Numbered from the stretch's first letter, positions 9,453 to 19,257 are shown. The stretch: 64,000 bases of DNA from Phytophthora colocasiae (GCA_018806915.1 JAGKQI010000093.1:1488001-1552000), one strand, 5' to 3'. Notes: generated by a model from the letters alone, not told the origin. Made by a program: numbers and translations.

Positions 9453-10621
9453 TCCCAGTCAAGGGGCGAGTCAAGCCGCCAGCTCCTATCAGTGTGGAAA
9501 TGCTGGAAGCAGATTATCAGGGCTATGTTCTGAGTTTTGATGGTGCCGCAAAGACGTCTACCCGTCTGGGAAGCTGTGGGTGTATACTCTGGGAACTCCC
9601 GGGGTGGAGCGTTCTGGAAGCCCGAGGGTTTCCCCTGACGGATGTCACGGTGAATGACTCGGAGTACTGTGGCCTGAATTATGGTCTGAAGATGGCACTC
9701 GACCACGGAATACAGGAGTTGGTGGTTGTGGGAGATTCGCGCATCGCGATACAACAGGCTCAGGGGCTAATCAACTGCAATCAGCCTAACTTGCAACGGA
9801 GGTTGGCCGAATTTGAGTCTCTGAAAACCAAGTTCCGGACTCTGAAGTTGGTGCATGTGAAGCGCGAGTTTAACCAAGCAGCGGATTACCTGACCTCGAA
9901 GACTTTGACTCTTTGGGAAGCTTGGCAGGTGCAAGACGAGGATGAACTCATGCACCTGCAACTGGTATCCAAAGTTCATGAGAAACTGATGAAGCCTTGC
10001 TCAGCCCCGGACATGGAAGCTCAAGAGTCAAAAATATCAGACTCTGAAGAACGTAACGCGTCACCAGAGTCTGAGAATGTTTTTGATCCGGAATCCGCAC
10101 CCCTACCTCGATCGGCCAGAGTGTTGATTGCTGTAACCCGTGCCCAAGCTCCGCCTGACGCTAATCTGCCTGAGGGTGATGGCGAACGAGAACCTTTGGG
10201 ACCTTTGGAGTTCCAGGCAGAACGTTGGCGACGGATCGAGGCGCATCAGAGTCAGGACCCGTACTTGGTTGAACTCATGAAGTTTCTGAAAGGTGACGTG
10301 GGAGATTTACCACGACCCCGAGTCAGGAAGCTTGCCAGAGTTGCTGAGGACTTCGTTCTGGATTCTAGAGGTGTACTATATCGCCTGAGTCGCGCTACTC
10401 GAGAGCGGCCCCGGGACAATGTTGACGAACTCAGACTGGTGGTTCCCAGAGACTTGTATCCAGACCTGTTACACTATGCTCATGAAGACTACCAAGGTGG
10501 GCATCAAGGAATCAGGAGAACCTTTGAGAAGTTGAGTTCGGAATTTTACTGGTTGGGTATGTATGCCGATGTGGAGAGATTCGTGAAGGAATGTGTGGAC
10601 TGTGCCAGTGGCAAGGGGTGA
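9413..10621 (+). CDS. Pol part 3: second (archaeal-type) RNase H and integrase zinc-binding domain
   Basis: This continues pol in a new frame, open from before 9413. The second RNase H spans about 9520-9890 and shows all the acidic catalytic positions: SFDGAAK, NDSEYCGL, VVGDSR and NQAADYL. It should therefore carry the real RNase H activity that removes RNA from the RNA-DNA hybrid. A linker of about 100 residues rich in Ser, Glu and Pro follows, then the integrase HHCC zinc-binding domain (HEDYQGGHQG and ECVDC). Reading ends at TGA 10619-10621, right after SGKG. The same frame carries on without a break as PPNPGPSPGN and the integrase core, so the TGA is a premature stop. Confidence 0.9.
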   Translation, partial: TPREHLDEVSENLIPVKGRVKPPAPISVEMLEADYQGYVLSFDGAAKTSTRLGSCGCILWELPGWSVLEARGFPLTDVTVNDSEYCGLNYGLKMALDHGIQELVVVGDSRIAIQQAQGLINCNQPNLQRRLAEFESLKTKFRTLKLVHVKREFNQAADYLTSKTLTLWEAWQVQDEDELMHLQLVSKVHEKLMKPCSAPDMEAQESKISDSEERNASPESENVFDPESAPLPRSARVLIAVTRAQAPPDANLPEGDGEREPLGPLEFQAERWRRIEAHQSQDPYLVELMKFLKGDVGDLPRPRVRKLARVAEDFVLDSRGVLYRLSRATRERPRDNVDELRLVVPRDLYPDLLHYAHEDYQGGHQGIRRTFEKLSSEFYWLGMYADVERFVKECVDCASGKG

Positions 10622-11869
10622 CCCCCAAATCCCGGACCGTCACCTGGGAATATTGAGCCCAGCCGGCCGTTTGAAGTGGTGTCTATGGATTTTGTAACCC
10701 ACATGCCGAAATCAGCCCGTGGAAACACATTTCTCTTGCTGTTCCAAGATATGTTTTCAGGATACGTGATGTGCAAGCCGATGAGTGTCACCACTGCTCA
10801 GGATGTAGCAGAGGCTTATGAGGAACGCGTTTTCAGAAACTTTGGTGCTAGCTCTCTGATCCGTCATGATCAAGATCCTCGCTTTATGAGTGAGGTGTTC
10901 AAGTGTTTCAGGGAACTTTTGGGTAGCAGACAACGAGCTACTCTAGGGTACCGACCTCAAGCCAACGGCCAGCAGGAGAGATCAGTACAGACTGTGGTGC
11001 GCGCGATTAAGGCATATATCTCTGAAGCTGATCAAAGTGACTGGGATGATCACGCCGAACGTCTGATGTTTGCCCTGAATACGTCATTCGATGCCACCCG
11101 TCTGGAAACGCCTTTCTATCTGGTACATGGTTGGGATGCTCATGGGACGGTGTCCGCTATGCTTGGACCTAAGCCATCGACGACTCAGGAGCGAACTGCG
11201 TACGAATGGAGGCGGAAGATGCAACGAGACTATAGCTATGCTCTGGCATGTGCCGAAGATCTCCAGAAGAAGGCAAAGCGTGACCGGTCTGAAGAACAGA
11301 CCAGAAAATGGAACGAGTTATCAGAGCGTCTGAAGTCAGGTTTCGCTATAGGCGACGCTGTATGGCTCTACATCCCTAAGGTACAAACGGAACTGAGCAG
11401 AAAACTAGCACACATGTGGCACGGACCCTTCAGGATCGAGGAGATGCTGGACGATTTCAGAGTACGACTCAAGGTTGAAGATACCGGCTACCGCGTGAAC
11501 CCCTGGGTCCATGTGAGCCGTCTGAAGCCAAGGGCTCTGTTCCCCAGACGACCCACGGCGGAACTCCAGATTCCAGAAGATGATGATTTTGACGCCGCCC
11601 TGTTACCAGAAGATAGTTGGGAACCTGATACCGAAAACGGCGAGTATGAAGTGGAGAAGATTCTGGATACCCGTTGGAACAAGCGTACCAGGACGTCCAG
11701 ACGCCTACGCGAATATTTGATTAAGTGGAAAGGTTACGATGAAACTAAGTGGTTGCCGTTATCGAAGTTGAACTGTGGAGCATTACTTTACGAATTCAAT
11801 CAGAGTGCACGAGCACGAGCCCGTTTTCAGGCGATGCAGGCTGGAGACGATCATCCCAGAGTCTATTAA
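10622..11869 (+). CDS. Pol part 4: integrase catalytic core and chromodomain
   Basis: The integrase inserts element cDNA into the genome. This part is in the same frame as the previous one, separated only by the TGA at 10619-10621; the first ATG is 10685, inside the core. The DDE residues are visible in SMDFV, RHDQDPRFM and NGQQERSVQ. A GPF-like basic region (MWHGPFRIEEM) precedes an acidic linker. The C-terminus is a chromodomain (YEVEKILDTRW, YLIKWKGYDETKWLPLS), which in chromodomain-bearing Gypsy elements is thought to steer integration towards modified histones. The stop is at 11867-11869. Confidence 0.92.
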   Translation, partial: PPNPGPSPGNIEPSRPFEVVSMDFVTHMPKSARGNTFLLLFQDMFSGYVMCKPMSVTTAQDVAEAYEERVFRNFGASSLIRHDQDPRFMSEVFKCFRELLGSRQRATLGYRPQANGQQERSVQTVVRAIKAYISEADQSDWDDHAERLMFALNTSFDATRLETPFYLVHGWDAHGTVSAMLGPKPSTTQERTAYEWRRKMQRDYSYALACAEDLQKKAKRDRSEEQTRKWNELSERLKSGFAIGDAVWLYIPKVQTELSRKLAHMWHGPFRIEEMLDDFRVRLKVEDTGYRVNPWVHVSRLKPRALFPRRPTAELQIPEDDDFDAALLPEDSWEPDTENGEYEVEKILDTRWNKRTRTSRRLREYLIKWKGYDETKWLPLSKLNCGALLYEFNQSARARARFQAMQAGDDHPRVY

Positions 11870-12251
11870 CTCTGAAAACACATCTGGAAGTCTGATATCT
11901 GAAGGATTTCAGATATTGACTTTTAAAGTGTGGTAATCTGAGTGCGTGTTTTCAGAGACTTATTTCTGAAATTCATGCGTTTGGATATGTGATCGACCAT
12001 GTTGCTGCTTATATAAAACGACTGTGTGAATGTGAATATGGAAATGAGTTTGTGGAGAATTAAGTACTGGAGGATACAAAGTTATGAATGATGAGATGAT
12101 GAGAAGGAGTGTGATTATGTGGAGTGATATTGAAAGAGTAAGGGATTAGGGAGCTACACTGAGGCCGGGGATTTACGTCACAAATGCAGACAACTATTTG
12201 GCTTCTCGAAGATGCAGCCTTCCCGTGGGCACCATGGTGGACACCTGAGCT
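11870..12251. other. Spacer between pol and antisense coding region
   Basis: This is an AT-rich stretch with several CTCTGAAAAC-like motifs just after the pol stop. It contains the 3' end of the sense pol transcript and the 3' side of the antisense gene, so the two transcription units converge here. No coding region, tRNA or clear terminator is seen. Confidence 0.5.
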
Positions 12252-13601
12252 TCAGTAGTGAAGGGAGATCGGGTTCTCGGAACGCTCCGCAGGTGTCAAT
12301 TGATCCTTCTTGATGTCAGCAGGGACATACTGGAGCCACTCTTCGTCCGCATTCACCGTGGCCCATTGCATCCGAGCAGGCTCAATAGCGTCCAAGTCAC
12401 CCAGTTGCGTCTCCAGACTCAGACACTTGGGACCCCCCAGCTCTGCGACTCTGGGATCTTGCCAGATCCAAGGGCAGGACTTGTCTGGGACAACCCAGAT
12501 GCCAGGCTCTGAAAGCAGCGACTCTGGGAAATCTTTGTGCCCCAGGACCTTTCGGATGAGGGCGTTGTGCTGACGAATCATGGCGGCTCGACGCATGGAC
12601 CGGTACTTGTGAAGCTCCGCAGACTTTTCGTCAGCCTCAACATCCATGGTCACCCAATGCGTACGCTCCCAGAAGGCTTGAGCATGCTTCTTCATGCTGC
12701 GCACGATGTCTTCCACGTCAGCCAACACCATGGGCCCCAGTTCTTCCCGCTTGTGGAAGTAAAACTCTGAGAATCGGTTGTCGAACATGACTTTCCAAGG
12801 GGCACGCTTCTTGCGGAGGACTGCACAGTACCGCTCAGAGTCCCAGCGCTTCTTGAGGATGGCACATGAGTGCTTGTGCACCTCGTAGTCTGGAAAACCC
12901 AATGTCTGGCCAGTGGTGGTCTTGGTAGAGCTCACTCGTTGTACCCTGATACCATAGTACAACCAGGAGGATGCTTCACAGTCTGGTGTTTCCACCACCT
13001 GGAGCTCCTTGACCGTCAGAGAATTGTAGGGCTTGGATACCAGACTACGTGCCTTCCCAGAAGAACTCTTGGGCTTCGTTCCACTTCCACTGGTGGATTT
13101 CGGACGGGACTTGGGACTGGTATGGGCTTTTATGGACGCAAGGCTTCTCTTGGACTTCTTGGTAGGGATGATAGGCCCATCATCAGAGTCCGAGTCGTCA
13201 TCAGAGTCTCGGGGACGCTTGGAGCCAGGACGCGGGTGGTCATCGGACTTCTTGCTCCCGGACCTCTTGTCCCCAGACTTCTTGCTCCCAGACTTCTTGC
13301 TCCCCGACTTCTTGTCCTGAGACTTCTTGTCTTCAGACTTGTCGCTCTCGGAATCGCTGTCGTCAGACTCACCATCATCAGAGCTCTCGTCGTCATCTTC
13401 GTCTTCAGACTCGATCACACCAGAATCCTTGTAATCCGGGTCGTCCTTGGGGTTGTCGGCGGTGGACTCGACATCACTTTCTGGATAATTTACGTGACCA
13501 TCCAGATCACCCCAGGCTGCAGGCTCGGATGTGACGATCCACCACCTCGTCGGCCATCTGGTAATACACTTCAGGGACGTACTTGGCCCAAAGAGTAGCA
13601 T
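12252..13601 (-). CDS. Antisense ORF, C-terminal part (unknown function)
   Basis: This - strand frame lies inside the + strand retrotransposon. The useful reading begins near 13540, after a frameshift from the upstream piece. It first gives a highly acidic Ser/Asp/Glu region and then a run of short KKSGS-type repeats (about 13235-13330). A compact region of about 250 residues follows, rich in Trp, Tyr and charged residues, including a basic stretch HKREELGP and a C-terminal part with WVVPDKSCPWIWQDP. I recognise no family. It is probably the C-terminal half of the protein that starts at 15374, broken by frameshifts near 13730-13780 and 13510-13560. Acidic plus lysine-rich composition suggests a nuclear or nucleic-acid-associated role, but this is inference only. 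Confidence 0.7.
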   Translation of the reverse strand: MLLFGPSTSLKCITRWPTRWWIVTSEPAAWGDLDGHVNYPESDVESTADNPKDDPDYKDSGVIESEDEDDDESSDDGESDDSDSESDKSEDKKSQDKKSGSKKSGSKKSGDKRSGSKKSDDHPRPGSKRPRDSDDDSDSDDGPIIPTKKSKRSLASIKAHTSPKSRPKSTSGSGTKPKSSSGKARSLVSKPYNSLTVKELQVVETPDCEASSWLYYGIRVQRVSSTKTTTGQTLGFPDYEVHKHSCAILKKRWDSERYCAVLRKKRAPWKVMFDNRFSEFYFHKREELGPMVLADVEDIVRSMKKHAQAFWERTHWVTMDVEADEKSAELHKYRSMRRAAMIRQHNALIRKVLGHKDFPESLLSEPGIWVVPDKSCPWIWQDPRVAELGGPKCLSLETQLGDLDAIEPARMQWATVNADEEWLQYVPADIKKDQLTPAERSENPISLHY

Positions 13602-13625
13602 CCAGGCGACGAGAGAATACCAGGC

Positions 13626-15374
13626 TCACCAACATCTGAATGAGAGCCGGACTGCTGAAGAGACTGTGAGCCGCTTTGTCCGATGCCAACCACTCCATGG
13701 CTTTATCATACTTGATCCCAGATAGCAGGGCTTGGCGGAGGTCGGGCGAACTTCCTTCCAGACTACGTCACCAGGGAGTCTCTTGTGGACCTCAGACTTT
13801 GCCACCTTAGAATCTGCATTCGCCGGAAGCGCCGATTCTTCAACGGGCTTGTGTCCGGACGGGCGACGCTGCAAACTCTTGGAGTCCCACTTGAGCGGTC
13901 GCTTCGGAGGTGATTTCAGAGTCTGGGGCTTCGGCGGATATGACAGGTACCGTGGGCTCTCGCTCTTGGACTCTGAGGCTTCAGTACTTGGACGAGTAAG
14001 ATCCAGAACTCTGGAGGTCCTCTCGGTCTTCTCAGCAGCCTGACGAGCTCGTTCCTCAGAAAGCCGTTTCTTGAAGTCAGGAACGGGTTTCTTTCGCGCG
14101 TCCAAGGCTGTCACGCTGATGATAGTCGTCCAGTTATCAGGGACGATGGTGTCCTCTTGGTATGACACCAGAAGGTCATGGAGCCGATCCCAATTACCAG
14201 AGATTTCAGAATTCTCTTGTAGGAACTCTGAGAACCCCCACGGATCTGTGGGCTTGACCTCAGGACGCGACTTCAGAATCGAGATCTGTGCTTGAAGATC
14301 AGCGACTAGGGACTTCAGAACTGCCTTGTCCGACTTCAGAGCTTCCACTTGGTCCTGGTAGTGAGCTTTGAGATCCTGAATCTCCGAAGTCATGCGTTCT
14401 TCTACCGCACCGTCGTCTTGCTGGGCACACTTAAGCTCGTGTTTCCAGTATTGACAGTGCAGTACCCACTCACGCTTGATTTCTTTGCATTCAGAGCGCA
14501 CTGCTGCAGCATCAATCAAGGCGACACCGTTCTGAGAACCAACGCGTTCCCGAAGGCGACGGTGAGCAGCAGCCATGAGTTTCAAGCATCCAGCCGTCCG
14601 AAAGACCTTCTCGGTAAGGCGGGTGGGGGAGACGTGAGAAACCAGAGACCCCAGTTCCCGGCGAACATCCACAGACGACGTCAAAGCATCCAGAGTACGC
14701 ACGTCTGGAGTCTGGGCGCACGGAGACACAACTTCGGCGGGGTCGAAGCTTGGAATCACTCGCTCCAGCTCCCGGAGGTCTTCATCAGTAAGTGCCTCGT
14801 AACCCACGAGCACACAGGGGCCACCATACGCGTTCGCTATGTGACGCCCTCTTCTGAAATCTTCAGCCCGTGCAGGAGTACTCACCAGAAAGGCACGTCC
14901 CTCTGGTTTGACGATGGGAGCAATATAATTCTGGGGAACATCAGAGTCCCCCAACGCCGTGACTTGGTCTCCTGTGGACGTCACCAGACCCTGACGAAAC
15001 AGCCGATCGACCTCTTCCGTAGACAAAAGCCGTGGGGCACCAAAGGCTCGCGGTCTGAAGACACCAGGAGTTCCCTCAGAGAATTCAGAGTGAGATTCCC
15101 CACGTGAAACCACTGGTGGCGAGAGATCACCAACACCGGCCAAGTTCATGTCATCACCAGGGAGATCCTCAGTCGGACCATCGACCTGTGAGTCGGTAGG
15201 TTGGGATGCATGGGCTGGGGCGCTAGGGCTGCCACCTGGCGATGTGGCCGAACCAACATCTCCACCCTGCGACATATTGGCAGTTGCCGAAGCAGGACAA
15301 GTGCCTGTGGCGTCGCCTGCCGCCCCGTTCGGTGGGGCGTTTAAGCTCAGAGAAGCGTTCGTTTCCTCAGTCAT
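13626..15374 (-). CDS. Antisense ORF, N-terminal part with coiled coil (unknown function)
   Basis: The - strand frame is open from 15560, with ATGs at 15560 and 15374. I prefer 15374 (MTEETNAS) because the region before it resembles untranslated LTR-proximal sequence rich in CTCTGAAAACC motifs. The protein starts with a low-complexity Pro/Gly/Ala/Ser region and a globular region that includes RAEDFRRGRHIANAYGGP. A coiled coil follows (about 14280-14440 on DNA), then an EFLQENSEISGNWDRL region and a basic Ser/Pro-rich tail. After about 13780 the genuine continuation (ALLSGIKYDKAMEWL) lies in another frame, so the protein is broken. Antisense ORFs at this place, between pol and the 3' LTR, are known from some plant Gypsy elements (for example Grande in Zea). 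No function is known to me. Confidence 0.75.
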   Translation of the reverse strand: MTEETNASLSLNAPPNGAAGDATGTCPASATANMSQGGDVGSATSPGGSPSAPAHASQPTDSQVDGPTEDLPGDDMNLAGVGDLSPPVVSRGESHSEFSEGTPGVFRPRAFGAPRLLSTEEVDRLFRQGLVTSTGDQVTALGDSDVPQNYIAPIVKPEGRAFLVSTPARAEDFRRGRHIANAYGGPCVLVGYEALTDEDLRELERVIPSFDPAEVVSPCAQTPDVRTLDALTSSVDVRRELGSLVSHVSPTRLTEKVFRTAGCLKLMAAAHRRLRERVGSQNGVALIDAAAVRSECKEIKREWVLHCQYWKHELKCAQQDDGAVEERMTSEIQDLKAHYQDQVEALKSDKAVLKSLVADLQAQISILKSRPEVKPTDPWGFSEFLQENSEISGNWDRLHDLLVSYQEDTIVPDNWTTIISVTALDARKKPVPDFKKRLSEERARQAAEKTERTSRVLDLTRPSTEASESKSESPRYLSYPPKPQTLKSPPKRPLKWDSKSLQRRPSGHKPVEESALPANADSKVAKSEVHKRLPGDVVWKEVRPTSAKPCYLGSSMIKPWSGWHRTKRLTVSSAVRLSFRCW

Positions 15375-15601
15375 GAGCGAAAGGACGGAGTTTTGAAAAT
15401 GATCGCCTGTTTGGCAAGTCAAATTCAAGTTTCTGAGTCTGAGAGAATCAGATTGTGCGACGGGACACCAGAGACTCTGAAAACCAGGTAACTGACAAAG
15501 AGTTGCAGCTACGCTACGCTCTGAAAACCGTCTATCAGAATGTTTGATAGGCCTGGCCATGATACACAGCTTGGAGAAAGTTCCGCACTGATGGATCGTG
15601 A

Positions 15602-15615
15602 CCAGGAGGGGCGGT
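15602..15615 (+). other. Polypurine tract (PPT)
   Basis: A purine-rich run with core AGGAGGGGCGG ends directly at the 3' LTR start (15616). This is the expected position and make-up of the plus-strand DNA primer of an LTR retrotransposon. Confidence 0.8.
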
Positions 15616-17301
15616 TGACATGATGTTAATTCCGATTTTCGAGCGACAGGTGGATATTACGTTACGATGTGATTGGTTATACTATGGGTTATAAGCGAAA
15701 GGGACTTTGGGACGCGGCCGCACCCGTGCGACATCTGTGGAAGATTGTGGATAAACCTTCGCCTGACTGTAAAGGGGCCCAAAGGACCAGAAGTGTACTT
15801 CAGAGTGTGCACAACTCTGAAGGTCAACTACACTCTGTCTGGTCACCGGACTTTCCCCGACGATGAGTGCCTAAGTTCTGGCGGAAAGTCTCTCAGAAGA
15901 ACGTATCTCTGAGAGACCTCATCCCGTTACCGTCCAGCGCGACGATGGATGGTTCAAGGATTCACAATATATACCCACAGAGACCAAGTATCGCGCGCCG
16001 GACGCCGCGCACCCGCGCAACCCTCAGGATCTTCATGTACGTTAAAGCATTAGTGCTCCGTACTCTGGTTTCTTACTCAAGACTCTGGTATCTCTAACTC
16101 TGAGTGACTAAGACTCTGGAAACCAAGTTATATCAGACTCTGAAAACCAGGATACCAGACCCTGAAACCACCGAAGATTCAAGACCATACTGAAACCAAG
16201 TGAACCCAAGTTCAAGTCACGCATTCAAGTGATTACTGACCTGCACATCCCCCGTAATGACGTCTCTACCTGTCAACCCATCGAGATCGGCTGCACAGAC
16301 TGCATACTGAGACCAAGTCAAAGTACCAGATGTATACAAAGACCAAGAGTACCTGAGATATGAAGACTGACTGCATAAAGGACGCAAAAGACGACAAGAA
16401 GGAGAGAGTTACCAGAGATATATGATAGTTATGAGGAAGATAAACGATAAACAGAGTTCAATTTGCTTGCTACTGCACAAGTCCGCTTGAGAGGTATCCA
16501 AGCCACTGCGTCATCACGTACGTCGTGTGATCTCCACCAAATTCAATCCCCTTAGGTGGAGATCAGGTAACGTAGAGACCTGAAAGGACCCGCCTATTCC
16601 ATATCCTAGTTGGGTCGTTTGTTTTGTCTCTAGTGGTAGCCCATTTCATATTGCTCGTTTGGACAGGCTCTGGAAACTAGACAGTCGTTTTCAGAGTGCA
16701 AGGTAGACTGTTGTATATAGCCGATTGTATTGGTTCATATTTTCCCTCTATACTAGAGGGTGGTGCGCGAACGTAAAGGGATACCAGACAGACCAGGTGT
16801 CTGGTAGCAAGTCCCTAGTTGACCTGGAGTGTTAGCCCACCGTTCAAGGGCCTAGAAAGAATAAGAACGGCTGTATATATTTGTATATTTTCGAACTCTG
16901 TATATTGGTTGTTTATCTCTGAAAGTCAGGCATCTCGGTTCTGGATTTGTGATATTCAAACACCGATTTCAGACTTTCTCTGGTACATTAACCTCTTTTC
17001 GACCGCCGACTTCCTGGAAACCATCTTGGTTCCCAGAGATTCCGACTCCCGAACGCTCCTGGAAGGATTTCCTGAATACCGACACCAGACTCCAAGGGAA
17101 CCCCAACTTCTCTTCACAACACACTCTCAGACTCCGGCGAGGGTCATATTTCCGAAGACAACGAACCCACGAGGATACCGCAAGGTACCACACGCCAACC
17201 TACCGTTGTGCGGCTCTGAAAACCCTTTTTCAGTAGTCGTATAACTAGGGTTCACTATACGCCCCCTGCTCCGCGACCAAAGTTTCACCGACTTCGCGAC
17301 A
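15616..17301 (+). repeat. 3' LTR
   Basis: This 1686-base direct repeat of 135-1823 has scattered substitutions and a few one-base indels, clustered towards its 3' half. It ends CGCGACA, followed by the target-site copy GTAG (17302-17305). Confidence 0.93.
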
Positions 17302-17800
17302 GTAGCTTTTATGAAAAGATATAACCAACGTCCTTCATTTATTTTTGAAATGTACCAATCAAACTGTGAAACCCGGTGTGTGTTAAAATAGGATTTCTGC
17401 GTTTGCTAAATTAGGATGAGCCTTTTGTGGCAGTTTGCGAGTTTATCTCGCGTCCTGCCTCCAACTATGAGCGTCTACAACTTCGACAGTACTATCCCTC
17501 ACAAGTTTCTCTCTTTGAACAACGCGAACGAGACGAGGACAATTAACATGCGAAAGACGGTCGTTTTGTGTTCTTGCTTGTCGGGATTGCAATAATTCGT
17601 CAAGAAACGATATTCTGCTTTGTCGTCAGTGTGAACTGCCATGACTGCGTCGTCTCTACAATCGTGCTCCGACGACAGTTCAAAAACCACACGCTTATCA
17701 GATACATCTTCACCTACACTGCTACACCTTTCTCCTCGAAACTACGGGTGTACACAGATCTCAGCTTTCGAACAAGAAATGACCGGGCATAAATATGGCT
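17302..17800. other. Non-coding flank right of the first Gypsy element
   Basis: This starts with the GTAG target-site copy. Reading frames on both strands are short and unrelated to known families. It could be the degraded 5' part of the MULE pseudogene that follows, but I cannot show this. Confidence 0.4.
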
Positions 17801-17859
17801 ATCAATTCTGTTGTTTTTAGTACGAGTTTGATGGAGAAGCCGGCAAGGCTTTTTTATTC

Positions 17860-18897
17860 GAATTTATCTTCTCGTCTCGCCGGCTTCTTCGTAACATGCA
17901 CAACGTCATTCGATCTCAAGATATAGAAGGGGTCGTCGGAGCTACAGACGGCACTTACAAGCTGGACTTCAGTACGTTTGGTGTTCTTTTTATATTTATT
18001 AATTGTACTAATCTAGTGTTTGTGCGATTTTTATAGATAAATGGACTTTAGCGTGCTTCGGATCTTCGGTGGGCGTGTACGATCTCATATCTTACGGTCA
18101 ACACTTCGAACGGTGGATGTACGTGTTCGTTCGCACGGAACATGTATATGCGTACAAACTGATGTTCATCACCGCCGTTCAGTTTGCGAGTTCGCATTTT
18201 GGGTCGACTTTATCCTTTAAGTTTGGTATTCAAGACCACATTTTCAGCAGTATGGTATGGCATCCTCACTTCGCGTGAAAGGCTTTTGAGAAGCTAAAAC
18301 TGCTCAAGCACTCGATATTTTTCCTTGAAACCATTGCTGACCACATTAAACAACTTGAAAGCGCAAGGTCTGTGGATCAGTTCGCAAAAATGGTCAAGAG
18401 AATGATGAGGTACTGGATTTTAAAGGAGAAAAACGATTACACGGCTTGGCTTGAAGGGCAGTATCTAACGGATCCGTGGAGGCGATGGCACGCTACGTCT
18501 GCGAAACCCAGCATCACGGATTTCAGAATCCACGAGTCGCACCACAAAGCTTTGAAGCTTGTATGTGTCCCTCATTTAAGAGCGACAACCTCTGTGGTCC
18601 TGAACGAGACTCTCCCGGCTATATTAATTCTCGACCACGACGAACCTCTCATTGTGCATATTCTATTTTCTAGATACGAATCTAATTTTTGAGGGGGCTA
18701 AATTGATATTGAAAGACCCGATTCCCAGTGAAATGGTATCCAAGGCACGAATTCGGAAGGGAAAACGCAACCATTTCACAGTGTTCGATCCTGATACAAC
18801 TACAATAACATATGTGGCCTACAATGCATGGGATTACTTCGAAAATCACTCCCGGGTTAGATGTCAACGAAACTCGAGCAAGACGGTAAGATCGTAA
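17860..18897 (+). pseudogene. MULE-type transposase pseudogene with an intact intron
   Basis: The recognisable start is a frame reading VVGATDGTYKLDF, which carries the first catalytic Asp of Mutator-like transposases. It is interrupted by an intron (17972-18036) that splits an Asn codon cleanly. The frame continues with NKWTLACFGSS and a region (HFERWMYVFVRTE) typical of the oomycete relatives. A TGA at 18276-18278 interrupts it, after which the same frame resumes with KAFEKLKLL and runs to a conserved ESHH-like segment (HESHHKALKLVCVPHL). The remainder (18690-18897) lies in another frame. The stop, the frameshift and the absence of visible terminal inverted repeats mark it as dead. Confidence 0.7.
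17972..18036 (+). other. Spliceosomal intron in the MULE pseudogene
   Basis: This 65-base intron begins GTACGT and ends TATAG, with a TACTAAT branch-like sequence near 18007. Removing it restores a continuous reading frame across the transposase core, giving strong support although it is short. Confidence 0.75.
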
Positions 18898-19257
18898 TTG
18901 TAGTGTTGTAGATTAATTGGAGTTCACAGTGACGTGTTCGAGCAGATATGTCGACTCAAAAGCCGGAAAGTTCAGGATGGGGTCCAACGTACCCGATATC
19001 GAGCTCTAGTATTTGGAGATAAACATTCTTGAGGCAGCTCGAGAAACGAATTTTCTCTCCGAGTGAGACCGACTCTGACCACTGACGATGTGCGTTGACA
19101 GAATCAATATTTTTAGTATTTATGTAACTAACATGTTGGTGTTTTGGCGGATCAAAAAGATACGAGCCGCTCCACGAGCACTGAGGCCCTAGCCATCGTA
19201 CTTTACCGTCTTGCCTATCCTGTCCGGTATGTTAGCATGATTCGATTGTTCGGCCGC
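18898..19257. other. No recognisable gene
   Basis: Remnant sequence lies between two pseudogenes. I see no coding region, RNA gene or repeat that I can support. Confidence 0.4.

Larger units (their letters stand above)
135..17301 (+). mobile_element. Ty3/Gypsy LTR retrotransposon with dual RNase H, chromodomain and antisense ORF
   Basis: The element is bounded by two direct LTRs (135-1823 and 15616-17301) that begin TG and end CA. It is flanked by the same 4 bases, GTAG, at 131-134 and 17302-17305. Domain order is gag, protease, RT, RNase H, second RNase H, integrase, chromodomain, which is Ty3/Gypsy order. A PBS and a PPT are in place. The LTRs differ at roughly 25-30 positions by eye, so insertion is recent on an evolutionary scale. 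The element is probably not autonomous as read: pol has a frameshift near 6807-6886, another near 9411-9419 and a TGA at 10619, and the antisense coding region has at least two frameshifts. Oomycete Gypsy lineages with an extra archaeal-type RNase H are known. Assignment to a named family needs a search. Confidence 0.95.

Noticed and set aside
12258..13598. + strand frames of up to 242 codons in the antisense region
   Set aside because: They are shadows of the - strand frame; their Leu/Pro/Arg composition mirrors the Ser/Lys/Asp repeats on the other strand.
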